Positions 1 through 6,969 of a stretch of DNA of 64,000 nt are shown one piece after another. Under the pieces are notes generated by a model. That model searched no databases. It was not told the DNA's origin and saw only the letters and a list, made by a program, of their open reading frames with translations. The translations under genes and the position numbers were made by a program. Location: the NCBI GenBank assembly GCA_003669585.1, contig QWOQ01000015.1, positions 248,001-312,000 on the forward strand, written 5' to 3'. Positions within the stretch are counted from its first letter, which is position 1. Each line of letters begins with the position of its first letter. Source of the stretch: Planctomycetota bacterium. GTDB taxonomy: Bacteria > Planctomycetota > Planctomycetia > Pirellulales > UBA1268.

Positions 1-861
1 TTCTTTCCGCCACCATTCGCAGCGAAAGTCGCTGATCTTGTGGTCGATCTCAAGAAACGGCAACCAAAAGCGTATGCCAAGCTAATCGGTCGCAAAGAAA
101 AGAGAAGTGAGGACGAGGACAAGGAGGCCGACAAGGCAATCGCGAAGTTCAAAGCCGAGGCGTTCCAGGCAAAGGAATCGATGTCCGTGGATGTTGGGCT
201 TTTCGGCCGCATGACAACCAGCGACCTGATTGTTGATGTCGAGGCCGCCTGTCAGGTCGCCCACGCGATCAGTACACATGAGTCGCTCATTGAGGGCGAC
301 TATTTTACAGCGATGGACGATCGCCAGCATGAGTTCATCAAGTTGCAGACTCAGAGTGGTGGCGCCGCATTCCTCGGATCGGGTGACACTGTGACGTTCT
401 TCAATTCGGCCGTCTACTACAAGTACCTCAATGTGGATACGGATGCGTTGGCGAAACTTCTAGGAGCCGCTGGGTTAGTTCATGCACGACATGCCGCCGC
501 TGTGCTGGTCCAAGCAGCTGCGTTTGCCACTCCGACGGGTAAACAGAACAGCTTTGCGGCCCACTCTGTCCCCGAGTTAATCCTGGTAGAGGTATCGAAG
601 ACGAAGCAGCCGATCAGCTATGCAAACGCATTCCTTCAGGCCGTTCAGGGGCAAGACCTAATGCGCGAATCGGCACAGGCTCTAAGCAACTACTGCAGTT
701 CCATCGCAGTTGCGTATGCTCCGCCCGATATACAGAGGTTCCTGCTAACCGTCGGTAGTGCTGCGGGTGCCACATTTCCTCTCGAAGCCACGCCGGTCAA
801 AACACTTCGTGCTCTGGCTGATGCTGTAGAGAAGGCAGCTGCTCCGGTGGGTGCGGTATGA
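1..861 (+). CDS. cas7e: Cas7e (CasC/Cse4), Cascade backbone subunit, 5'-partial
   Basis: The reading frame is open from base 1, so the gene runs off the left edge; the GTG at 40 in the ORF track is not the real start. The visible 286 residues are the C-terminal part of a protein usually about 350 aa long. Recognition rests on the Cas7e hallmark 'KQNSFAAHSVPELILVEV' near the C-terminus and on context. Cas7e is the repeated RAMP-fold subunit that forms the Cascade backbone along the crRNA spacer. Its stop overlaps the cas5e start by 4 bp (ATGA), so the two are translationally coupled. In a standard I-E operon cas3, cas8e and cas11 would lie to the left, outside the window. Confidence 0.93.
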   Translation, partial: FFPPPFAAKVADLVVDLKKRQPKAYAKLIGRKEKRSEDEDKEADKAIAKFKAEAFQAKESMSVDVGLFGRMTTSDLIVDVEAACQVAHAISTHESLIEGDYFTAMDDRQHEFIKLQTQSGGAAFLGSGDTVTFFNSAVYYKYLNVDTDALAKLLGAAGLVHARHAAAVLVQAAAFATPTGKQNSFAAHSVPELILVEVSKTKQPISYANAFLQAVQGQDLMRESAQALSNYCSSIAVAYAPPDIQRFLLTVGSAAGATFPLEATPVKTLRALADAVEKAAAPVGAV

Positions 862-1985
862 ACCAGACGCTGCTCCTTCGGCTCTCCGGGCCGATGCAGT
901 CTTGGGGCACCGGGTCGAAGCTCCAGATCCGAAGGACTGACCAATACCCAAGCAAGTCTGGGGTGCTTGGCCTTCTTCTCTGCGCTATGGGCGTCGAAAG
1001 AGACAGGGCACCAGCGTTTCTTGTCCCACTTGTCGGGCTGGAGATGGGTGTCCGGATCGACCGGCCGGGTGCGTTGGATTGGGATTATCACACTGCCGGG
1101 GCGGGGGGAGGCATCCGTAAGGCTGAAGGCGGGATTAAATTCACGGCCTCCACCAAGAAACCAGAGACACTTTTGAGCCGTCGGCAGTATTTGTTGGATG
1201 CATCGTTCTTGGTCGCGCTAAGGGGCGATTCGGAGGCGATCCAGATGGCAGCAAATGCCCTCCGTGATCCCGTGTGGCCGGTCTTCCTTGGCCGCAAGTG
1301 CTGCGTGCCAACGGAGCCTGTTTTTACAGCCACAGGAGAGTACCCCAGCCTGAAAGCGGCTCTGGAGGCGACACCTTTTTATGTTGATGGTTTCGTTAGA
1401 GACGGCAGTACAGAGGAGTTGGATGCCGTCATTGAGCATAAGCCCGGCAGTCACCCTCCAGAAAATGCACGTCTCGTCCACGACGTGCCCAGAACCCTAC
1501 GTAACCCCAGCCACGGCCCCCGCTGGGTTGTGCGATCCAAGATCCACGCCCCCCGCACAGAATACTCGAGAATGAATCGAACCGAAGCCACCCGTGCGAG
1601 AGTGGACTACGCCAGTCCTCAGTGGAAATCGATACGGAAAGAGCGGCTTAATTTCGATCATGGCCTTTGCGTATTTTGTAAGTTGCCGGCGGAGCAAGTG
1701 CATCATGTGACGTATGAGAATGCGGGCCACGAACAGTTGGAGGATTTGCGATCGCTTTGTTGTCTTTGTCATGACGCCTGTACTCAGTTGGAGTATGGGG
1801 GAGACATGCAGCAACATCGGGTCGATCCTGCCGATCACAATCAGCGCGAATTGATCCTCCGACAAGTAAATCTCCTTTTGACAAGCCGGCGGCTCGGGCG
1901 TCGGAGGGCGATTATGGAGACATCGCGGTTGTTGTCGGTTGATTTTCTTGTTGATGCGCCCGGCGTGGAAGGAGAGACACCGTAG
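858..1985 (+). CDS. cas5e: Cas5e fused to a C-terminal HNH nuclease domain (Cas5-HNH)
   Basis: This 375-aa protein is much longer than ordinary Cas5e (about 220-240 aa). Residues 1-232 are a Cas5e RAMP domain: 'LLLRLSGPMQSWG' at the N-terminus, 'YPSKSGVLGLL' and a 'SRRQYLLDASFLVAL' strand. Residues about 248-316 are an HNH (beta-beta-alpha-metal) nuclease with zinc ligands C271xxC274 and C301xxC304, the pair H282-H283 in 'VHHVTY', D296 in 'LEDLRSLC' where many HNH proteins have Asn, and H305 in 'CCLCH'. A basic tail of about 60 aa follows. Cas5 caps the 5' handle of crRNA in Cascade. The fused nuclease suggests target DNA cleavage by Cascade itself; Cas5-HNH type I-E variants are known, and those described lack Cas3. 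The stop codon is immediately followed by the cas6e ATG. The fusion is a single uninterrupted frame. Confidence 0.93.
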   Translation: MNQTLLLRLSGPMQSWGTGSKLQIRRTDQYPSKSGVLGLLLCAMGVERDRAPAFLVPLVGLEMGVRIDRPGALDWDYHTAGAGGGIRKAEGGIKFTASTKKPETLLSRRQYLLDASFLVALRGDSEAIQMAANALRDPVWPVFLGRKCCVPTEPVFTATGEYPSLKAALEATPFYVDGFVRDGSTEELDAVIEHKPGSHPPENARLVHDVPRTLRNPSHGPRWVVRSKIHAPRTEYSRMNRTEATRARVDYASPQWKSIRKERLNFDHGLCVFCKLPAEQVHHVTYENAGHEQLEDLRSLCCLCHDACTQLEYGGDMQQHRVDPADHNQRELILRQVNLLLTSRRLGRRRAIMETSRLLSVDFLVDAPGVEGETP

Positions 1986-2765
1986 ATGTTCTTGTCACAA
2001 CTCTTGGTCAATATTGGCACCGATTCAGAAGATAAGCCACGCCCAGGCCTTAACTGGATGAAGCGGACGGACTGCGTCCATCAGCGGATATGGATGGCGT
2101 TCCCCGATGACAAGCGTTTAGAAAACGACCCATTTTTTCTCGGTACATGGTCGCCTGATGCGAAGCCAAAGCCCCCTCGAAGCGAGGTGGGGTTCCTTTT
2201 TCGTATCGAACCCGACCGACCTGCCCGCGTACTTGTTCAGTCTCTACTAAAACCTGACTGGGACTACGCCTTCCAAAACGCACGTCATCTCATTACCGCC
2301 CCCCCGCTTGTGCGCGAGTTCGACCCCATTTTTCATTCCGGGCAAAGCTATCGTTTTCGGCTGGTCATGCTGATGGTCAAACGGCGATCTGACCGCACTA
2401 GAAAGACTGGCACTCAAACTGGTCCTGCGGAGGTACCCATTCGCTGTTTTCTTCCAGAAGACCCCATAGGTGCCCCCCTAAAACGTGACCCAAATTGCAC
2501 GGCTTGGAGGGAGCGGTTTGCAGCCGCCGCCGTGCAGCACGGTTTTACAGTGGACACCGATCCAAAGAAACTGCGGGTTCAGCCAATTAACAATCTGCGA
2601 ATGAAGGCAACCGATCGCGAGAACGCCGCCACCTATAACGCAGCAGCCTTCGACGGTTTGCTTACATGCAGCGAACCCGAACTGCTTCGTGGAGCGGTCA
2701 TCAACGGCGTCGGCCGAGGCAAAGCATTTGGCATGGGCTTGCTGTCACTGGCCCTCCTGCAATGA
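1986..2765 (+). CDS. cas6e: Cas6e crRNA-processing endoribonuclease
   Basis: Cas6e (CasE/Cse3) cuts pre-crRNA at the base of each repeat hairpin and stays bound to the 3' handle in Cascade. The 259-aa protein begins 'MFLSQLLVNI' and has the likely catalytic His at residue 32 in 'CVHQRIWMAFP', matching the N-terminal His of the family. The C-terminal glycine-rich loop 'GVGRGKAFGMGLLSLAL' is the strongest family signature. The start is fixed by the preceding cas5e stop codon, which it abuts directly. A slightly acidic and basic insertion near residues 130-150 ('KRRSDRTRKTGTQ') is a family-variable loop. Confidence 0.94.
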   Translation: MFLSQLLVNIGTDSEDKPRPGLNWMKRTDCVHQRIWMAFPDDKRLENDPFFLGTWSPDAKPKPPRSEVGFLFRIEPDRPARVLVQSLLKPDWDYAFQNARHLITAPPLVREFDPIFHSGQSYRFRLVMLMVKRRSDRTRKTGTQTGPAEVPIRCFLPEDPIGAPLKRDPNCTAWRERFAAAAVQHGFTVDTDPKKLRVQPINNLRMKATDRENAATYNAAAFDGLLTCSEPELLRGAVINGVGRGKAFGMGLLSLALLQ

Positions 2766-2786
2766 ATAGGGAGTTGTTGTTAACAG

Positions 2787-3770
2787 TTGCACAAAAAACT
2801 CTCGCTACACGACCTCCCTCGCTTTGATGACAAACTGACGTACATCTACGCCGAGCATGCCGTCATTGAGCAGCAGGACTCGGCCATTGCGGTACATCGG
2901 GCGGATGGAACCTCCACAGCTATTCCGGCGGCCGCGCTGGCAGTGCTTTTACTCGGGCCAGGGACAACTCTGACCCACGCCGCGATCAAGTCGCTTGCCG
3001 ACAACAATTGCCAAGTGTTGTGGGTTGGCGAACACGGTGTCCGCTTCTATGCGCACGGACTTGGCGGCGCACGTTCCAGCCGGAATTTACTCAGGCAGGC
3101 ATTTCTTGCAACCCAGGACGTGGCTCGGTTGCAGGTTGTTGTCCGAATGTATTGCATGCGTTTTGACGACAAACCGGACCCCACTGTCACCCTTCAGCAA
3201 TTGCGTGGCAAGGAGGGCGTCCGTGTACGTGAAGCCTATGCTGTCGCGGCCCGTGAAGCTGGAGTGGAGTGGCGGGGCCGAAGTTATAACCGAGGGCATT
3301 GGGATGCGGCAGATCCAATCAATCGCGCTCTGTCCGCAGCGAATGCTTGCCTGTATGGATTGTGTCATGCTGCAATCCTCTCAGGAGGTTACTGCCCAGC
3401 GCTGGGGTTCATTCACACCGGGAAGCAACTCTCATTTGTCTACGATGTGGCCGACCTCTACAAGGTTAAGTACACATTCCCGATTGCTTTCCGCGAGTCT
3501 ACCGGTGGCACCGAAGGACTGGAGTCTCGGGTGCGAAGGGCGTGTCGCGATCTATTCCGGACGCAGAAGTTAGTGCAGCAGATTCTTCCAGACATCGCCG
3601 CAGCCATGGACGTTACTGCTGACGGCGATTTTGTGGGCGATCCCGGGGACGATACTTACGCTGGTGACGAGGCGCGTCCTGCGGACTGGTGGCAGCCTGA
3701 TACCCTCCCACCGGAGACACCGATTGGGCGAATTCTTGAGCAAGCCATCCGCCGGCCATGGAAGTCATGA
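2787..3770 (+). CDS. cas1: Cas1e CRISPR integrase
   Basis: Cas1 is the metal-dependent integrase that, with Cas2, inserts new spacers. The 327-aa protein has the type I-E catalytic set: E143 in 'LRGKEGVRVREAYA', H210 in 'GFIHTGKQ', and D220 and D223 in 'VYDVADLYK'. The C-terminal tail is rich in Asp and Pro. Translation must begin at the TTG at 2787 because an in-frame TAA lies two codons upstream; a GGGAG at 2769-2773 is the only ribosome-site-like sequence. The gene starts 21 bp after cas6e. Its presence with cas2 indicates that this locus should be able to acquire spacers. Confidence 0.95.
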   Translation: MHKKLSLHDLPRFDDKLTYIYAEHAVIEQQDSAIAVHRADGTSTAIPAAALAVLLLGPGTTLTHAAIKSLADNNCQVLWVGEHGVRFYAHGLGGARSSRNLLRQAFLATQDVARLQVVVRMYCMRFDDKPDPTVTLQQLRGKEGVRVREAYAVAAREAGVEWRGRSYNRGHWDAADPINRALSAANACLYGLCHAAILSGGYCPALGFIHTGKQLSFVYDVADLYKVKYTFPIAFRESTGGTEGLESRVRRACRDLFRTQKLVQQILPDIAAAMDVTADGDFVGDPGDDTYAGDEARPADWWQPDTLPPETPIGRILEQAIRRPWKS

Positions 3771-3785
3771 AAGCGGCCTAACTAT

Positions 3786-3792
3786 AGAGGGG
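3786..3792 (+). promoter_or_regulatory. Shine-Dalgarno that fixes the cas2e TTG start
   Basis: AGAGGGG lies 6 nt upstream of the TTG at 3799. It sits in the 28-bp gap between cas1 and cas2 and supports the short 93-aa cas2 reading over the longer ORF-track entry starting at 3631. Confidence 0.6.
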
Positions 3793-3798
3793 CATTCG

Positions 3799-4080
3799 TT
3801 GATCGTTCTCATCGTTTCCAAGGCCTCCCCAGCGCTCCGTGGCAAATTGACACGATGGCTGCTGCAAATGAAGGCTGGTGTGTATGTCGGGACACTCTCG
3901 CACCGAGTTCGCTCGCGTTTATGGGTGACCACGTGCGAATCCATTAGAGGGGGCTGGGCGGTGCTTTTGTACCCCGCAAAGACCGAGCAAGGTTTTGAAA
4001 TTCTTTCATGTGGCAAAGCTCCGGTAGTGTTTGAAGACTTCGAAGGCATTTGGCTTGTAAAAACGCACTTAAAGCCGTAA
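3799..4080 (+). CDS. cas2: Cas2e spacer-acquisition subunit
   Basis: Cas2 forms the dimer at the centre of the Cas1-Cas2 integration complex. The family match runs from the first residue: 'LIVLIVSKASPALRGKLTRW' followed by 'KAGVYVGTLSHRVRSRLW' and 'TEQGFEILSCG', the type I-E subfamily pattern. Starting at the TTG at 3799 gives 93 aa, the normal Cas2e length, with a good ribosome site 6 nt upstream. The ORF-track version starting at 3631 would overlap the cas1 3' end in another frame and add an unrelated N-terminus. The stop is only 9 bp before the first CRISPR repeat. Confidence 0.93.
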   Translation: MIVLIVSKASPALRGKLTRWLLQMKAGVYVGTLSHRVRSRLWVTTCESIRGGWAVLLYPAKTEQGFEILSCGKAPVVFEDFEGIWLVKTHLKP

Positions 4081-4089
4081 TATTTCAGT

Positions 4090-5334
4090 CTCTTCCCCGT
4101 ATGCACGGGGGTGAACCGCAGGCGCAGCGAATCGGCATACCGCAAACGGACTCTTCCCCGTATGCACGGGGGTGAACCGTACTATGGCAGGCATATCCGC
4201 ACAGGGACTCACTCTTCCCCGTATGCACGGGGGTGAACCGCAGGAGGCGACATCATGAGGGGTAGCGCATTACTCTTCCCCGTATGCACGGGGGTGAACC
4301 GATATAAAGCTGCCGTAATGGCCCTGGCAGATACTCTTCCCCGTATGCACGGGGGTGAACCGCGTGCTGAATGCCACAAAGTCGGGTAGTTTTTCTCTTC
4401 CCCGTATGCACGGGGGTGAACCGTCGCCTTGATCTGTGCCGCCGTCGGATTCGCTCTCTTCCCCGTATGCACGGGGGTGAACCGCGTCGACGACGACAAA
4501 CTTGCTCGCGATGTCGCTCTTCCCCGTATGCACGGGGGTGAACCGGCTTGCAGGCGTTGTCATGCACTCGCGTGAGCCTCTTCCCCGTATGCACGGGGGT
4601 GAACCGGAATCCCGCATCGGTGGCATCGTCACCGACGGCTCTTCCCCGTATGCACGGGGGTGAACCGGAGGTTGATGATGGCGTTCGATGTGCGCGAACC
4701 TCTTCCCCGTATGCACGGGGGTGAACCGAAGATTGCATTCACCGCGATCAGAACGATAAGCTCTTCCCCGTATGCACGGGGGTGAACCGCGCGTGGGAGA
4801 TTTGGTCGGGTCTTGACTCTCCTCTTCCCCGTATGCACGGGGGTGAACCGGAAACACAGGCGGTGGCGCAACGCAGATGAGCCTCTTCCCCGTATGCACG
4901 GGGGTGAACCGCGTTTCGCACAATCGCTTTTGCGAGTTTCGCACTCTTCCCCGTATGCACGGGGGTGAACCGCATTCAGCCGCCAATGCCCCGCATTGTA
5001 TGACCTCTTCCCCGTATGCACGGGGGTGAACCGCATGACTGATGAATCGAATGACTCGCCGTGGTACTCTTCCCCGTATGCACGGGGGTGAACCGTGCGG
5101 AAGTTGTATCGCGTGTTCGCTCAAACACTCTTCCCCGTATGCACGGGGGTGAACCGCTTTGCACGCAAACGCAAGGAACGCAGCATGGCTCTTCCCCGTA
5201 TGCACGGGGGTGAACCGTGAGACACACAGACACACAGACACACAGACACACAGACACACAGACACACAGACACACAGACACACAGACACACAGACACACA
5301 GACACCTCTTCCCCGTATGCACGGGGGTGAACCG
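4090..5334 (+). CRISPR. Type I-E CRISPR array, 20 repeats and 19 spacers
   Basis: Twenty 29-bp repeats, identical as far as I can read, start at 4090, 4151, 4212, 4273, 4334, 4395, 4456, 4517, 4578, 4639, 4700, 4761, 4822, 4883, 4944, 5005, 5067, 5128, 5189 and 5306. Each contains the hairpin core CCCCGTATGCACGGGG and ends in GAACCG, as type I-E repeats do, giving the same orientation as the cas genes. Spacers are 32 bp, except spacer 16 (33 bp) and spacer 19 (88 bp, a microsatellite). By repeat orientation the leader should be on the left, but only 9 bp separate repeat 1 from the cas2 stop. The last repeat shows no decay. Confidence 0.97.
5218..5305 (+). repeat. Microsatellite occupying CRISPR spacer 19
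   Basis: Between the last two CRISPR repeats lie 88 bp made of one variant unit (TGAGACAC) and ten exact tandem copies of the octamer ACAGACAC. 88 bp is 11 units. A normal 32-bp spacer would be 4 units, so the excess is exactly 7 units. This fits slippage expansion of an original spacer. Confidence 0.95.
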
Positions 5335-5845
5335 ATCCGTCCACGAGATGCTGCCGGATCTTCACCGAATCCGAAGCGGGCTGTCAAACGAAATCGACAC
5401 CTTTGAATCTTGGCGTGCCGCCGTCACCAGTACCAAAGCCTGCGGCCTCCCGCCCCGCCTGAGCCGCCATCAGTCAATTGATCGCAAAAGAGGTTTCGGT
5501 GGAGTATTTTCGAGCGTCAAGCGCAGGAGATTCTCTCTCTGAAAGTGGTGCCGCTATAAGTGAGCAGATCAATTTGAGGCACGTTGTAGGTTGAAAGATT
5601 TCTGATACCAACCCCAACGTTTTGGGATGTTCCCTGATCTCATGTGACAAAACCTCCGCAAACCCTTCAAAACAGTGTTTTGTCGACAGTCGACACTGCC
5701 GGCACTCCCAGAATCACCACAGCCCAACCACTCGCAGCAAAAAAGATCCGTTGTCGTAGGGATTCTGTTTTTCTTCGTAAAAAACCTGAAAACAGACTCG
5801 ATACTTGAATTCTAAATTCTGTTGAGTGTGAGGTGACCCAGACGA
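5335..5845. other. Non-coding stretch downstream of the CRISPR array
   Basis: I find no convincing gene, repeat copy or AT-rich leader here. The ORF 5159-5542 is an artefact reading through the array and the microsatellite. The first 200 bp are GC-richer than the following 300 bp. The minus-strand ORF 5667-5849 (60 aa) has no recognisable features. Confidence 0.5.
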
Positions 5846-6040
5846 TCAACGACTCACGCAGACCATTGTAAGGATGGCCCTTTTGATTTCTTTTGGTACA
5901 TCAGGCCAAGCGGCGATTACGGTAGAAAGATCTGGATCTATGCGTGCAGCGCTTTCTGCAGCGCTTTGAGTGACACGCCCCTTGTTTCTCGATGATTCCA
6001 TGGCATGTTCGAGTCCGAGCAGCCCCACTATTTGGTACAT
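5846..6040 (-). pseudogene. Remnant resembling the C-terminal tail of a planctomycete tyrosine integrase
   Basis: This 64-aa ORF ends in 'DPDLSTVIAAWPDVPKEIK' followed by a hydrophobic 'AILTMV' segment. From memory, a similar closing segment ends many planctomycete phage-type integrases and nearby short ORFs. No catalytic domain (the R-H-R-Y residues) is present in the neighbouring sequence, so I read it as a leftover of a degraded integrase rather than a working gene. It lies just beside the RAYT element and downstream of the CRISPR array. It could instead be a small independent gene. Confidence 0.4.
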
Positions 6041-6041
6041 A

Positions 6042-6637
6042 AAAAGGGGACAGGTCCATTTAATCGTCCGCAGCCAACTTGTGTGGTCTGCCGCGCGGGC
6101 GGAGAGTCGATTCTAAGCAGAGATCGCGGGCTCTGTTTTGAATCCATGCGGGGGAACCGAGTGGTTGGCCGCGTACAAGACCCAGCGCCAGTCTTCGGCG
6201 CGCTGGCAGAGATTCGCTCGCAGTGCATTCCGCTCAACATAAAGCATTACTTGGTAAAAGTAATCTTCTGTCTCGACCGGAAACGACTTGAAGCGAGCTT
6301 GATACAAGTGCCCTTCGCCGACGACATTTCGATGCTTTTGTCAGCGTGTGACATGAGTCACCGACAACCGCTGCATGAAGAGACCCAGATCCGCGTCTCC
6401 TTCGAGCCACATGACGAAATGCCAATGATTGGGCATCATGTAATAACCGCAGATGCGCATCGGACACTTTTCCAAGGTTTCCGCGATGGTACTTTCAAAC
6501 TCGTCATAATCGACATGGGTCTCAAACAACTGCCGTCGTCCAACACCCCGATTAAGCACATGAAAAACCATTCCGCCTAGTGTCACTCTTGCTTTGCGTG
6601 GCATGATGCGCGTCAATAAATGGACCTGTCCCCTTTT
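6042..6637 (-). mobile_element. RAYT/IS200-like element bounded by 21-bp inverted repeats
   Basis: A 21-bp sequence containing GGGGACAGGTCCATTTA at 6042-6062 is repeated as its exact reverse complement at 6617-6637. The two copies flank a degraded Y1-type transposase gene that reads leftwards. Such GGGGACAGGTCC ends commonly border REP-associated tyrosine transposases. The transposase is inactive, so the copy can only move if acted on in trans. No flanking target duplication is obvious. Confidence 0.75.
6065..6604 (-). pseudogene. Degraded REP-associated tyrosine transposase (Y1_Tnp, RAYT)
   Basis: The N-terminal part 'MPRKARVTLGGMVFHVLNRG' and the HUH motif segment 'YYMMPNHWHFVMW' identify a RAYT. 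An in-frame TGA at 6341-6343 interrupts it at a position where the family usually has Trp ('HVTR-stop-QKHR'), and the same frame continues with 'GEGHLYQARFKSFPVETED' and 'YVERNALRANL'. After 'EDWRW' the frame is lost; C-terminal-like residues continue in other frames. At least one nonsense change and one or more frameshifts make it non-functional. Confidence 0.85.
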
Positions 6638-6654
6638 CTGCTCCGGAAATAAGA

Positions 6655-6684
6655 AAGCCCTTCGACGTTCTCGTCGAAGGGCTT
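6655..6684 (-). terminator. Intrinsic terminator of tRNA-Ala
   Basis: A perfect 13-bp stem (AAGCCCTTCGACG with its reverse complement) with a 4-nt loop lies just beyond the tRNA 3' end on the minus strand. It is followed there by the T-rich run CTTTCTTATTT. Confidence 0.8.
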
Positions 6685-6698
6685 CTTGTCCCCGAAAG

Positions 6699-6771
6699 TG
6701 GAGGATAGGGGATTTGAACCCCTGACCTTCTGGCTGCCAGCCAGACGCTCTCCCAATTGAGCTAATCCCCC
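6699..6771 (-). tRNA. tRNA-Ala (anticodon GGC)
   Basis: The minus strand folds into a full cloverleaf of 73 nt. The acceptor is GGGGGAT paired with ATCCTCC, including the G3-U70 pair that marks alanine tRNAs. The D arm is GCTC/GAGC, the anticodon stem TCTGG/CCAGA has loop CTGGCAG (anticodon GGC), and the T arm contains GGTTCAAATCC. CCA is not encoded. A strong terminator follows. The tRNA borders the mobile-element remnants next to the CRISPR locus. Confidence 0.95.
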
Positions 6772-6969
6772 AAAAAAGGTGAACAGTTTTTTTGATATTT
6801 TATCAGAAGTCGGCAGTCACTCCTCATTGGAATACTCGCTACTCTGGCAGAAAAGTATCGATGTGCCAAGGACGTGTCAACGCGAGTCGTGAAAGTCATT
6901 GCTTTATTCATTCGGTCCTGAAAGCAGTGGTGTCAACAGAAACCATCGCTGACGATTGAAGATCGATTT

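Noticed and set aside
3631-4080. 149-aa version of Cas2
   Set aside because: The first 56 residues overlap cas1 in another frame; family similarity starts at TTG 3799.
4270-5322. Minus-strand ORF of 350 aa and others (4253-4738, 4629-5036) across the CRISPR array
   Set aside because: They are reading-frame artefacts of the repeats; the translations are the repeat in three frames ('RFTPVHTGK', 'VHPRAYGEE', 'GSPPCIRGR').
5159-5542. 127-aa ORF with THRHTDTQ repeats
   Set aside because: It is the translated microsatellite spacer.
5335-5845. Leader on the right side of the array
   Set aside because: Repeat orientation and cas order place the leader on the left, and this stretch is not AT-rich near the array.
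6341-6343. TGA as a selenocysteine codon
   Set aside because: No nearby SECIS-like element, and the gene has further frameshifts.
6699-6771. tRNA-Ala as an att site with a second copy of its 3' end
   Set aside because: No second copy is visible in this window; kept only as a hypothesis in a finding.
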